This document shows, piece by piece, positions 7,642 to 16,003 of a stretch of DNA of 35,032 nt. The position numbers and the translations under genes are program-made. Position 1 is the first letter of the stretch. Every line of letters begins with the position of its first letter. The stretch is from Candidatus Thioglobus sp. REDSEA-S12_B1 (GTDB lineage Bacteria > Pseudomonadota > Gammaproteobacteria > PS1 > Pseudothioglobaceae), in assembly GCA_001628405.1 (NCBI GenBank), contig LURN01000042.1, forward strand, positions 1 to 35,032. Reading direction: 5' to 3'. The notes beneath the pieces were generated by a model. The model worked only from the letters and a program-made list of their open reading frames with translations. It searched no databases and was not told where the DNA came from.

Positions 7642-8910
7642 TTATATTCTGTCCAATAGCGAATAATAAAGCATACCTATCTTCATGCTTGGGTTTCGCA
7701 AAAATCTTCCGCCAGGAAAACTTTTCCTTGGTATTTTTGACATAATATCAAAAGTATCTCCGTTTCCAATTATTTTGTCTGAAACTATTTTCCCAGAATA
7801 GCTTGCTAAAGCAACTCCCTGTCCTGAGTAACCTTGAGCTGCAATGACCTTTTCATTATGTAGCATAGTGAAAACAGGTAGACGGTTCATGGTAATTGCA
7901 AGCTTCCCTCCCCAGGCATAGTCAATTTTAACGCCCTTAAGGAATGGATAAATTTTTTCTAAAGGTCTAGTGACTATTGGCACTATGTTCTTAGATAAAT
8001 TTTTTGAATAATTCTCTCCACCCCCAAATAGTAATCGTTTATCAGCACTTAAACGAAAATAGTTAATAACAAATCTTGAGTCTGCAAAGGCAATATCCCT
8101 TGGATTGATCTTTTGCACTGTTTCTTCATCAAGTGGCTTGGTTGCAACAATATAGTTGTTCATTGGTAGGATTTTTGAGGTTAATCTCTTTTCTAAATTA
8201 CCTAGATAGCCGTTACAGGCGAGAATGACTCGGTCAGCTTTGATAGAGCCACTTTGAGTCTGCACCTTTACAAAATCATTTTCGACCTTGTAATCTAGTA
8301 CAGCACTATTTTCAAAAATTTTTGCGCCCGCTGAAATAGCTGCCCTAGCAATTCCAAGTGCGTAATTGAGTGGGTGACAGTGAGCCTCACCTTCATCATA
8401 ACTTCCGCCAAAATAGGTATCTGAACCAGTAACCTCTCTCATTTCACTGTCATCAAGATAGACCATATCTTTATAGTCATATTTATCTATCATGTGATCA
8501 ACATAACGCTTCGACTCATCACAATATCTCTTTTTATGATTTGGGTGAGCGATTCCTTTCTTGTAGTCACACTGAATTTGATATTTATCAATCAAATCTT
8601 TTGCATGATATTTTGCCTCTTCACCAATACTCCACAAAGCCTTAGCTTTCTCAAATCCAAAAGCCTTCTCTAAATAAAATTGATCTTTTCTCATTCCGCC
8701 AGATACCTGGCCACCATTAGCCCCTGAGGCTCCCGATGCTATTTTGTTTGACTCTACAAGAAGAACATTAAGACCCTCATTTGCTAGGTAAAGAGCAGAA
8801 GATAAACCAGTGTAGCCCCCTCCAATGATACAAACGTCGGCCTCATAATCTCCTGAGAGGGATGGCTGATTTATCTCAAAATTTCTAGTAGCCTGATAGT
8901 ATGACTGCAC
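7642..8910 (-). CDS. puuB: Gamma-glutamylputrescine oxidase-like FAD oxidoreductase
   Basis: A DAO-type FAD-dependent amine oxidase of 422 residues (E. coli PuuB has 426). The FAD motif is ADVCIIGGGYTGLSSALYLA near residue 25, followed by ASGASGANGGQVSGGMRKDQ; late in the protein come AWGGKLAITMNRLPVF and QGYSGQGVALASYSGK. PuuB oxidises the free amine end of gamma-glutamylputrescine to the aldehyde, releasing ammonia and peroxide. Its partner PuuA is encoded divergently at 10520. GTG start at 8910, 10 bases after the aminotransferase stop; the ribosome binding site is weak. A related glycine or D-amino-acid oxidase cannot be excluded on sequence alone, but the context favours PuuB. Confidence 0.88.
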   Translation of the reverse strand: MQSYYQATRNFEINQPSLSGDYEADVCIIGGGYTGLSSALYLANEGLNVLLVESNKIASGASGANGGQVSGGMRKDQFYLEKAFGFEKAKALWSIGEEAKYHAKDLIDKYQIQCDYKKGIAHPNHKKRYCDESKRYVDHMIDKYDYKDMVYLDDSEMREVTGSDTYFGGSYDEGEAHCHPLNYALGIARAAISAGAKIFENSAVLDYKVENDFVKVQTQSGSIKADRVILACNGYLGNLEKRLTSKILPMNNYIVATKPLDEETVQKINPRDIAFADSRFVINYFRLSADKRLLFGGGENYSKNLSKNIVPIVTRPLEKIYPFLKGVKIDYAWGGKLAITMNRLPVFTMLHNEKVIAAQGYSGQGVALASYSGKIVSDKIIGNGDTFDIMSKIPRKSFPGGRFLRNPSMKIGMLYYSLLDRI

Positions 8911-8920
8911 TCTAAAAAAC

Positions 8921-10294
8921 TTATTTGATTGACTTAGCTGTCAAATCAAGACACTTCCAGACCTTCTCAAGAATTTCATCAATATGGTCATTATTGCAAA
9001 TTAATGGTGGTGCTATGACCATCTTATTTTTAATGGCTCTCATTACTATACCATTTTCATAACAAAAGTCACGACACCTGCCAACAATCTCTCCACTATT
9101 TTCAAATCTTCTACAGTTTTCTTTATCTTCAACTATCTCTATTGCTGCGAGCATTCCAAGATGTCTCGCCTCGCCTACCAAAGGGTGGCTTTCTAACTCT
9201 TTCCATTTGCTCGCCAAATATGGTGCGGTGGTATTTTTAACTTGGTCGAGTATTTTTGAATTTTCCATCAACTCAAGATTAGCTACAGCAGCAGCCATGC
9301 AAGCAGGGTGTCCAGAGTAAGTATAACCGTGAGCAAATTCTTGATTAGCAGCAACCAGAACATCAACAATGTCATCTCTGACAACGACTCCGCCAACTGG
9401 AAGATACCCAGAAGTAACTCCTTTAGCAAATGGCATTAAATCTGGCTTAAAATTAAAGTGTCCCGATCCAAACCATTCACCTGTTCTTCCAAAGCCGCAT
9501 ATCACTTCATCTGCAACTAAAAGAATGTTTCTTTCTTTACAAATCCTACTAATCTCGGGCCAATACGTTTTTGGCGGAATAATTACTCCACCAGCGCCTT
9601 GGATTGGTTCAGCAATAAATGCAGCTACACGGTCTTCCCCTAACTCATCAATTTTCTTTTCCAGGCTCTGAGCTACCCTTATTCCATATTCATCGGCATC
9701 AATCTTTCCGCCAGCTTCAACACAAGCGTCATAATAGTATGGCTGTTCTACGTGCTCAATATCGGCTATTGGCAGTCCGCCCTGAGAGTGCATAGCACTC
9801 ATTCCACCTAGGCTAGCTCCAGCCATCGTTGAACCATGGTATGCATTTGTACGACTAATAATCACTGATTTTGATGGGTTACCTCGAGCAGCCCAATAGT
9901 GTCTTACTAGTCTAACAACAGTATCATTTGCCTCAGAACCAGAACCACAGAAATAAACTTTGTTCATTCCTTCTGGTGTTTTATCAGCAATCATCTCGGA
10001 TAACTTAATGGCTGATGGATGGCTCGACCCAAAGAAATTATTGTAGTAAACAAGCTCTTTCATTTGCTCGTTCACTGCATCAATAATGGATTGTTGTCCA
10101 TAACCCATATTGACGCACCACAAGCCCGACATACTATCTAATATTTTCTTACCATCGTTGTCATAAATATAAACACCATCAGCACGACTAATAATATGTG
10201 TCGACTCAGGATTTTTGATGTAACTTAAATCACTGAATGATTGAATAAGATGCTTTGCATTTTTTTGTTGTAAAACTGAAGTAGTTGCTGACAT
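8921..10294 (-). CDS. spuC: Class III aminotransferase, putrescine--pyruvate type (SpuC-like)
   Basis: A fold-type I PLP enzyme of 457 residues. It shows SMSGLWCVNMGYGQ near residue 60, the phosphate-binding GSGSEANDTVVRLVRHYW, NAYHGSTMAGASLGG, ADEVICGFGRTG, and the PLP lysine in FAKGVTSGYLPVGGV. These features group with SpuC/putrescine-pyruvate and omega-amino-acid-pyruvate aminotransferases. It could transaminate putrescine or cadaverine directly, or act on GABA or 5-aminovalerate; no separate GabT is encoded in the window. It leads the four-gene minus-strand operon. ATG at 10294 with an AAGGAA ribosome binding site. Confidence 0.88.
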   Translation of the reverse strand: MSATTSVLQQKNAKHLIQSFSDLSYIKNPESTHIISRADGVYIYDNDGKKILDSMSGLWCVNMGYGQQSIIDAVNEQMKELVYYNNFFGSSHPSAIKLSEMIADKTPEGMNKVYFCGSGSEANDTVVRLVRHYWAARGNPSKSVIISRTNAYHGSTMAGASLGGMSAMHSQGGLPIADIEHVEQPYYYDACVEAGGKIDADEYGIRVAQSLEKKIDELGEDRVAAFIAEPIQGAGGVIIPPKTYWPEISRICKERNILLVADEVICGFGRTGEWFGSGHFNFKPDLMPFAKGVTSGYLPVGGVVVRDDIVDVLVAANQEFAHGYTYSGHPACMAAAVANLELMENSKILDQVKNTTAPYLASKWKELESHPLVGEARHLGMLAAIEIVEDKENCRRFENSGEIVGRCRDFCYENGIVMRAIKNKMVIAPPLICNNDHIDEILEKVWKCLDLTAKSIK

Positions 10295-10343
10295 ATTAAT
10301 TCCTTGATTTAGTTGCTTAAAATTTGTATGCTTTATTTTTTTT

Positions 10344-10374
10344 GATAGCTATCATATATAGTTCGTATACGAAC
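10344..10374. promoter_or_regulatory. Operator-like palindromes between spuC and puuA
   Basis: GTTCGTATACGAAC (10361-10374) is a perfect 14-bp palindrome with a further three paired bases on each side after one mismatch. Eight bases before it, GATAGCTATC (10344-10353) is a perfect 10-bp palindrome. On the minus strand a TATGAT -10 (plus 10351-10356) with a weak TTATCG -35 (plus 10374-10379) places the longer palindrome in the promoter spacer of the spuC operon, where a repressor would block it. The cognate regulator is not obvious in the window. Confidence 0.55.
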
Positions 10375-10462
10375 GATAATTATATCACCATACTGATAAA
10401 TAAAATTATCGATTCAAAGCATCAAAAAAATATGTATATATATTTAGTCTTTTATGTTTAAG

Positions 10463-10471
10463 TGATATAGT
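10463..10471 (+). promoter_or_regulatory. Extended -10 promoter of puuA-pot-gabD
   Basis: TGATATAGT at 10463-10471 is a TG-extended -10 box (TATAGT). The -35 position holds only TTTAGT (10443-10448) after a 17-base spacer. The resulting leader would be about 40 bases, very T-rich, without a Shine-Dalgarno sequence ahead of the puuA ATG. Confidence 0.4.
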
Positions 10472-10519
10472 GTAGTCTTTTTTTTATTTTTGACAATAAT
10501 TATTTAAAAATTTTTAGTA

Positions 10520-11881
10520 ATGAATAACTTTGCAGAGAAATTTCTCACAGAAAACCCCAGTCTAAAAAAAATTGAATTCATTTATGTCGACTTCAATGGC
10601 ATTTCAAGAGGCAAGAGCGCTTCTCCAAAAACACTCATTAAGGCGGTTAATGGCGGCTTAAAAATGCCAGTATCAAGCTATGTTCTTGATATTTGGGGTG
10701 ATAATCCAAAGGGCACAGGACTCGTAATGACTACTGGTGATGGTGATGCAATATGCAAAGTTATTGAAAACACTCTTGCATTAACGCCATGGAGCTCGAA
10801 TCGAACTGCTCAGTGCCTTGTCAGTATGGAAGATAATGATGGAATTCCAATCTATGCTGACCCTCGAAACATACTTAAAAGTGTGCTGAAAAGATTTGAT
10901 GATCTGGATCTTAGACCAGTCATTGCTCCCGAAATGGAGTTTTATTTAATTGACAACCAACTGACGAAACACGGTCACCCTCAAATGCCGATAATTCCTG
11001 GAACGAATAGACGCTTCAAAGAAGTTCAATTACTTAACCTCAATGTCATGGATGATTTTGAGGATTTCTTCGATCTGGTTGATAAGAGTGCTAAGTCTCT
11101 TGGCATACCCTCAGAGACCGCTATTGCAGAGTGTGCTCCAGGTCAATTTGAAATTAACTTACTGCATCATGACGACCCCCTTCTGATGGCTGACCAAGCC
11201 TTTTTAATGAAAAGATCCATAAAGAACTGTGCTAAGAAGTTTAAATTAAATGCTACATTTATGGCAAAGCCATTTTCGGATGAAGCAGGCAACGGTATGC
11301 ACGCCCATTTAAGTATTATTGACAAAAAAGGTAATAATCTATTCAAGCTTGATTCGAGTAATCAGCCACAAGGCATTTTTGCTGATGCGATAGCCGGCCT
11401 TCTAAAAACAACTCCTGACTTTCTGTCATTTTATGCATCTCACTCGAACTCTTATAGACGTCTAGTTCACAATGCTGATCATGCACCAACCACCCTGAGC
11501 TGGGGTCATGAAAATAGAACTGCACTGATTAGAATTCCTGAGGCATCACCAAGTGCCACGAGATTAGAATTCAGACTTCCCGGTGCTGACTCAAACCCTT
11601 ACTTAGTTTTTGCTTCAATTCTCTCAAGCGTCCTTTCAGGGATTGAAAACAAATACCCACTTGATAAAGAGACCGTAGGTAATGCTCATGCACAACATAA
11701 GCCAGAACTTGGAATCACTTGGCGTGAGGCAGTTGATAAAACGAGTAGATCAAAAATTGTCAAAGAGTTTTTTGGTGAACAGTTTCAAAAATCTTATCAA
11801 GTCGTTAAAGAACATGAAATCAATCGATTTGAGAGTACAGTTACAGATTTTGAATACAATTCATATTTAAGACATTTGTAA
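10520..11881 (+). CDS. puuA: Gamma-glutamylpolyamine synthetase (PuuA-like glutamine synthetase family)
   Basis: A 453-residue member of the glutamine-synthetase family. It has the N-terminal beta-grasp (KIEFIYVDFNGISRGK), the ATP/metal segment APEMEFYLID, ECAPGQFEINL, the MAKPFSDEAGNGMHAH block, and ENRTALIRIPEASPSATRLEFRLPGADSNPYL. The form RGKSA with the DIWGDNP loop is that of PuuA-type enzymes, not of ammonia-assimilating GlnA. PuuA ligates glutamate to putrescine or other polyamines with ATP. The gene is divergent from the spuC-puuB operon and is followed after 94 bases by potF, which points to coordinated use and uptake of diamines. Confidence 0.9.
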   Translation: MNNFAEKFLTENPSLKKIEFIYVDFNGISRGKSASPKTLIKAVNGGLKMPVSSYVLDIWGDNPKGTGLVMTTGDGDAICKVIENTLALTPWSSNRTAQCLVSMEDNDGIPIYADPRNILKSVLKRFDDLDLRPVIAPEMEFYLIDNQLTKHGHPQMPIIPGTNRRFKEVQLLNLNVMDDFEDFFDLVDKSAKSLGIPSETAIAECAPGQFEINLLHHDDPLLMADQAFLMKRSIKNCAKKFKLNATFMAKPFSDEAGNGMHAHLSIIDKKGNNLFKLDSSNQPQGIFADAIAGLLKTTPDFLSFYASHSNSYRRLVHNADHAPTTLSWGHENRTALIRIPEASPSATRLEFRLPGADSNPYLVFASILSSVLSGIENKYPLDKETVGNAHAQHKPELGITWREAVDKTSRSKIVKEFFGEQFQKSYQVVKEHEINRFESTVTDFEYNSYLRHL

Positions 11882-11910
11882 TCTTGGACTGTAATTTTAA
11901 AAAAGGTGAT

Positions 11911-11936
11911 TATTAAATATAAAAATTTAATATAAT
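11911..11936 (+). promoter_or_regulatory. Possible internal promoter with inverted repeat upstream of potF
   Basis: A perfect TATAAT lies at 11931-11936 without a clear -35 partner. TATTAAAT (11911-11918) and ATTTAATA (11925-11932) are perfect inverted arms separated by six bases and overlap this -10 box, so an operator is possible. The DNA here is very AT-rich, so chance is a real alternative. Confidence 0.35.
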
Positions 11937-11975
11937 CCAATTAGTTGTAAGTAAAAATATAAAAGGAGAGTAATA

Positions 11976-13070
11976 ATGAAATATAAAGTAAATAATCTTC
12001 TGATTGCTTCAGCATTGGCTTTTTCAATGCAAACTGCTTTCGCAGAAGAAAATGTTGTTCATGTCTATAACTGGTCAGATTATATTGATGAGCAGGTGAA
12101 CATCGACTTTGAGGCTGCAACTGGCATCAAGGTAGTATACGACGTGTTTGACTCAAATGAGGTTTTGGAAGCCAAACTACTGGCAGGTGGCTCTGGTTAC
12201 GATGTTGTTGTGCCGTCAGCAGGCTTCTTGGCAAGACAAATTCAAGCTGGTGTGTTTCAAAAGCTTGACAAGTCTAAACTGTCTAATATAGGAAACATGT
12301 GGGATGTTGTTGAAGATCGCGTAGAGCAGTACGGTCCACTCAATGAATATTCAGTTAACTGGATGTGGGGTACTACGGGTATCGGATACAACGAAGGCAT
12401 GATCAATGAGAGGATGGAGAACGCTCCAACAACTTCTCTTGCAATGGTTTTTGACCCAGATGTTGTATCGAAATTTGCAGATTGTGGAGTACACTTATTG
12501 AATGCTCCAACTGAAATCATTCCTGCAGCTTTAGCTTACTTGGGTGAAGATCCATCTACAGATGATCCAGAAATCTTAAAGAAAGCTGAGCCAGTTTTAG
12601 AGGCAGTTCGTCCATATATTCAAAAGTTCCATTCGTCGCAATATATTGATGCGCTTGCCAATGGTGATATTTGCTTAGTTGTAGGTTGGTCAGGTGATAT
12701 CTTTATGGCTCAATATGCAGCTTGGGATGCTGAAAATGGCGTTGAAATAGTCTACTCAATTCCTGATGAAGGCGCCTTGATGTGGTTCGATCAGCTAGCA
12801 ATTCCGAAGGATGCGCCTCACCCGGATAATGCGCACAAATACATTAACTGGACAATGAATCCTGAGCAAATCGCTACAGCAACCAACTATGTTTGGTATG
12901 CAAATGGTAATCTTGCGTCACAGCCTCTTCTAGATGAAGAACTGTTTAACGATCCTGCGGTTTATCCAACTCCAGAAGTTCTCGAAGGCTTGTACACTGT
13001 TCCAACATACAATGCCTCAACAAACCGTGTTGTAACTCGTCTTTGGACTAAGATTACAACAGGAAACTAA
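11976..13070 (+). CDS. potF: Putrescine/spermidine ABC transporter, periplasmic binding protein
   Basis: The 364-residue secreted binding protein starts with a signal peptide (MKYKVNNLLIASALAFSMQT, cleavage expected after AFA at about residue 23). The mature start VVHVYNWSDYIDEQV and YDVFDSNEVLEAKLLAGGSGYDVVVPS are hallmarks of PotD/PotF proteins; GDICLVVGWSGDIF and a binding-cleft tryptophan/aspartate pattern (MWFDQLAIPKDAPH) follow. It captures polyamines in the periplasm for PotGHI. A strong Shine-Dalgarno AAGGAGAG precedes the ATG, and a terminator follows immediately, as expected for a binding protein made in excess over its membrane partners. Confidence 0.93.
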   Translation: MKYKVNNLLIASALAFSMQTAFAEENVVHVYNWSDYIDEQVNIDFEAATGIKVVYDVFDSNEVLEAKLLAGGSGYDVVVPSAGFLARQIQAGVFQKLDKSKLSNIGNMWDVVEDRVEQYGPLNEYSVNWMWGTTGIGYNEGMINERMENAPTTSLAMVFDPDVVSKFADCGVHLLNAPTEIIPAALAYLGEDPSTDDPEILKKAEPVLEAVRPYIQKFHSSQYIDALANGDICLVVGWSGDIFMAQYAAWDAENGVEIVYSIPDEGALMWFDQLAIPKDAPHPDNAHKYINWTMNPEQIATATNYVWYANGNLASQPLLDEELFNDPAVYPTPEVLEGLYTVPTYNASTNRVVTRLWTKITTGN

Positions 13071-13084
13071 TAAACTGTAACACT

Positions 13085-13116
13085 ACCCCTATGGCTTCAT
13101 AGTCATAGGGGTTTTT
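13085..13116 (+). terminator. Rho-independent terminator/attenuator between potF and potG
   Basis: CCCCTATG (13086-13093) pairs perfectly with CATAGGGG (13104-13111) around a 10-base loop and is followed by TTTTT (13112-13116); one more A-T pair can extend the stem. potG starts only 12 bases later with no obvious promoter between, so the hairpin most likely trims rather than ends transcription and lowers potGHI relative to potF. Confidence 0.85.
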
Positions 13117-13127
13117 ATATATTTACT

Positions 13128-14102
13128 ATGACTGATAGTTCCTCAACTCATCCTTGGCAGGATCCTGACCAAAAACCTTATATTAGAATTGAAAATGTCA
13201 CTAAGAAATTTGGTGACTTTACTGCGATCGATAATCTGTCATTAGACATTTATAAAAGTGAATTTTTCTCATTACTTGGACCTTCAGGCTGCGGCAAAAC
13301 TACACTCCTGAGAATGCTTGCAGGCTTTGAAAATGTTACAGACGGCAGAATCCTAGTTGACGGAGAAGATATGTCAGACATCCCACCGCATCTTAGACCC
13401 ATCAACATGATGTTTCAGTCCTATGCACTTTTTCCTCATATGACTGTTGAAAAAAATATTGCTTTTGGTCTAAAACAGGATAAGTTGCCCGATGATGTCA
13501 TCAATCAGAGGGTTGAAGAAATGCTAGAGCTTGTTGAGCTAACTAAATTTGCCAAACGCAAACCAAATCAGCTCTCTGGTGGCCAAAGCCAAAGAGTCGC
13601 ACTTGCGAGAAGTCTCGCTAAAAGCCCTAAACTATTGCTTCTTGATGAGCCTCTTGGCGCCCTCGATAAAAGGTTAAGGGAGCAAACTCAGTTCGAACTC
13701 ATGGACATCCAAGAAAAACTTGAGGTTACCTTTGTTATTGTTACCCATGACCAAGAAGAGGCGATGACAGTCTCGAGTCGAATTGGGGTCATGGAGTCCG
13801 GAAATTTAATTCAAGTAGCAACGCCCACTGAGATTTATGAGGCTCCAGTCAATAAAGATGTGGCCGACTTTATTGGGGATGTTAATTTATTAAAAGGGAT
13901 TTATAAAGGCAAAGATAAAGAAGGTACTCAGCTACTCTCTGAGGATTCAAACTCAATTGTTTATGCCACTCAAGAAGTCGAAGCAGAACTTGAGGATACA
14001 ATCTGGTTTGCAATCAGACCAGAGAAACTAGAAATCTCAAAAAGGAAACCCTCAAACGATATCAATGTTTTGCAGGGTGTTATTGAAGATGCAGAATTCT
14101 GA
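13128..14102 (+). CDS. potG: Putrescine ABC transporter ATPase, truncated by an out-of-frame deletion
   Basis: PotG energises diamine import by the PotHI permease. The ATPase core is complete: Walker A GPSGCGKTT at residues 51-59, Q-loop MMFQSYALFPH, signature LSGGQSQRVALARSL, Walker B LLLLDEPLGALD and the switch histidine in VIVTHDQEEAM. The regulatory TOBE region begins (FAIRPEKLEIS) but stops at residue 324 with GVIEDAEF and a TGA, whereas family members have about 375 residues. The missing C-terminus is readable from 14102 in another frame. About 15-20 codons appear to be lost at the junction. The encoded protein may hydrolyse ATP, but its coupling and regulation are doubtful if the lesion is real. 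Confidence 0.9.
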   Translation: MTDSSSTHPWQDPDQKPYIRIENVTKKFGDFTAIDNLSLDIYKSEFFSLLGPSGCGKTTLLRMLAGFENVTDGRILVDGEDMSDIPPHLRPINMMFQSYALFPHMTVEKNIAFGLKQDKLPDDVINQRVEEMLELVELTKFAKRKPNQLSGGQSQRVALARSLAKSPKLLLLDEPLGALDKRLREQTQFELMDIQEKLEVTFVIVTHDQEEAMTVSSRIGVMESGNLIQVATPTEIYEAPVNKDVADFIGDVNLLKGIYKGKDKEGTQLLSEDSNSIVYATQEVEAELEDTIWFAIRPEKLEISKRKPSNDINVLQGVIEDAEF

Positions 14103-14209
14103 AAGCGATTCGGGCAAATCGCGTCAGAACAGAGGAGCACCATTTGACATGGGAAGATGAAGTTTACCTTCACTGGTCAGCACACTCTGCGGTTGTTCTT
14201 CTCTCCTAG
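14102..14209 (+). pseudogene. potG: Out-of-frame C-terminal remnant of potG
   Basis: In the frame starting at 14102 the sequence reads KAIRANRVRTEEHHLTWEDE and then VYLHWSAHSAVVLLS before the TAG at 14207-14209. This is the normal C-terminal end of PotG-type ATPases (tryptophan-acidic-VYLSW, then AVVL). It lies two bases out of phase with the upstream coding frame. Adding about 18 missing codons and these 35 residues to the 324 upstream gives about 377 residues, the usual PotG length. The potH start follows 13 bases later. Confidence 0.85.
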
Positions 14210-14222
14210 TCTAGGATAAGTT

Positions 14223-15137
14223 ATGGATACTAAAGACAAAAAACATAACTTTCTCAAACGAATATTTAACGGCAGAAACGCTGTCATATCAATACCTTAT
14301 CTTTGGCTACTCTTATTATTTCTGTTTCCCTTTGTTATTGTCCTTAAGATTAGTCTTGCCCAGCCGATTATCGCTATGCCTCCCTATACCCCCCTATTTA
14401 GCTGGGGTGATTCGTTGTGGCCAAAAATACAAGCAGGCCTAGATAGCTACCTTTTTCTTTTTAGTGACTCTCTCTACATTAAAGCCTATCTCTCAAGCAT
14501 TAAAATTGCAACCATCTCAACGATATTAACGCTCATTGTTGGTTACGCAATAGCCTACAGTATTGCCAGAGCTCCTAAGCGATGGAGGGGCATCTTATTA
14601 ATGCTAGTTATTCTTCCCTTTTGGACCTCATTCCTCATTCGAGTCTATGCCTGGATAGGCATCTTAAAAACGGAAGGCCTATTAAATTTAGCATTAATGA
14701 CAATTGGCATTATCGATAAGCCGCTCATCATTATGAATACCGACTTAGCGGTATATATCGGTATTGTCTATTCTTATTTACCATTTATGATCTTGCCGCT
14801 ATACGCAAATCTAGAAAAAATGGATATGAGTCTTTTGGAAGCTGCAGCAGATCTTGGCTGTCGACCCATTAAAACTTTCTGGTCAGTAACGATTCCTTTG
14901 TCCATGCCTGGAATCATGGCTGGATGCTTTTTAGTCTTTATTCCAGTTGTTGGTGAGTTTGTAATCCCAGACCTTCTGGGTGGAACTAAAACCTTAATGA
15001 TTGGTAAAGTGCTTTGGGGTGAGTTCTTCTACAATAGGGACTGGCCTGTTGCCTCTGCTGTTGCGATTATCATGCTTTTACTTCTGGTGGTTCCTATCAT
15101 TCTCTACCAAAAATCTCAAGAAAAGGCTATGAAATGA
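14223..15137 (+). CDS. potH: Putrescine ABC transporter permease PotH
   Basis: A 304-residue inner-membrane permease with about six transmembrane segments. The N-terminal cytoplasmic stretch is followed by PYLWLLLLFLFPFVIVLKISLAQP; the central part has ILPFWTSFLIRVYAWIGILK, and the coupling-helix EAA motif is EAAADLGCRPIKTFWSVTIPLSMPGI. The PFWTSFLIRVYAWIGIL pattern is typical of PotB/PotH. ATG at 14223 follows an AGGATAAG ribosome binding site. The last codons overlap the potI start by four bases (ATGA), so the two permease halves are translationally coupled. Confidence 0.92.
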   Translation: MDTKDKKHNFLKRIFNGRNAVISIPYLWLLLLFLFPFVIVLKISLAQPIIAMPPYTPLFSWGDSLWPKIQAGLDSYLFLFSDSLYIKAYLSSIKIATISTILTLIVGYAIAYSIARAPKRWRGILLMLVILPFWTSFLIRVYAWIGILKTEGLLNLALMTIGIIDKPLIIMNTDLAVYIGIVYSYLPFMILPLYANLEKMDMSLLEAAADLGCRPIKTFWSVTIPLSMPGIMAGCFLVFIPVVGEFVIPDLLGGTKTLMIGKVLWGEFFYNRDWPVASAVAIIMLLLLVVPIILYQKSQEKAMK

Positions 15138-15922
15138 AAAAGTACGGTAACTTTAATATCTTCGCCTTAATCGTTGGATTTTCATTTCTATATATTCCGA
15201 TTATTCTTTTGATTTTATTCAGCTTTAATGAATCCAGATTAGTAACTGTTTGGGGCGGATTTTCAACTAAATGGTATGGCGAGCTTATGAATAATCAAGG
15301 CATCAAAGATGCCGCATGGGTTACCTTTAAGGTTGCATTTGTCTCTTCAACGGTAGCAACATTTTTAGGAACAATCGCAGGACTCGTCATGAGTCGTTTT
15401 GGTAAATTTGGGGGAAGAACACTTTTCTCAGGAATGATTTATGCTCCCATGGTTATGCCAGAGGTGATTCTCGGCCTGTCTATCCTGCTGACGTTTATAA
15501 CTTTGTCTATTGATAGAGGCGTTTTAACGGTGACACTTGCGCATATCACTTTTTCGATGTGCTATGTCTCGGTCATCATCCAGTCTAGAATGTCTAGTTA
15601 TGATGAGAGTATTAATGAGGCTGCGCTTGACTTGGGCTGCACACCACTTCGAACGTTTCTTCTAATCACATTCCCAATCATTCTGCCAGCAATTATCTCT
15701 GGCTGGTTATTGTCATTTACTATGTCACTTGACGACCTCGTTATAGCTAGCTTTACTTCAGGTCCAGGCTCAACAACCCTGCCTATGAAGATCTACTCGA
15801 TGGTGAGACTAGGAGTAACACCTGAAATTAATGCTGTTTCAACCATACTGGTAGGGCTGGTCGCTTTGGGCGTTGTAACAGCATCGATAATAGGGAAAAG
15901 ACAAAAACAACAAACGATCTAA
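15134..15922 (+). CDS. potI: Putrescine ABC transporter permease PotI
   Basis: The second permease subunit, 262 residues, about six transmembrane segments. YIPIILLILFSFNES and WGGFSTKWYGELMNN are typical of PotC/PotI N-termini; the EAA loop is EAALDLGCTPLRTFLLITFP, followed by SFTMSLDDLVIASFTSGPGS. It pairs with PotH in the inner membrane and receives polyamine from PotF. It starts inside the potH stop (ATGA overlap). gabD follows after 81 bases, a gap that may hold a promoter. Confidence 0.92.
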   Translation: MKKYGNFNIFALIVGFSFLYIPIILLILFSFNESRLVTVWGGFSTKWYGELMNNQGIKDAAWVTFKVAFVSSTVATFLGTIAGLVMSRFGKFGGRTLFSGMIYAPMVMPEVILGLSILLTFITLSIDRGVLTVTLAHITFSMCYVSVIIQSRMSSYDESINEAALDLGCTPLRTFLLITFPIILPAIISGWLLSFTMSLDDLVIASFTSGPGSTTLPMKIYSMVRLGVTPEINAVSTILVGLVALGVVTASIIGKRQKQQTI

Positions 15923-15949
15923 TTCTGATAGGTTTCAGGAACACTTTTT

Positions 15950-15973
15950 CGCTCTAGGCTATTATAATGAGCG
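15950..15973 (+). promoter_or_regulatory. Possible gabD promoter with flanking inverted repeat
   Basis: TATAAT (15963-15968) lies 35 bases before the gabD ATG but has no good -35 partner. CGCTC (15950-15954) and GAGCG (15969-15973) are perfect inverted arms that enclose the -10 box. Both signals are weak alone. Confidence 0.35.
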
Positions 15974-16003
15974 TCTTTTAATAAAAATGAACAAGGATTA
16001 ATT

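Noticed and set aside
14095..14110. Programmed frameshift or stop-codon readthrough to join the two parts of potG
   Set aside because: Some 15-20 conserved residues are absent from both frames at the junction and there is no slippery heptamer, so translation could not restore a full-length protein.
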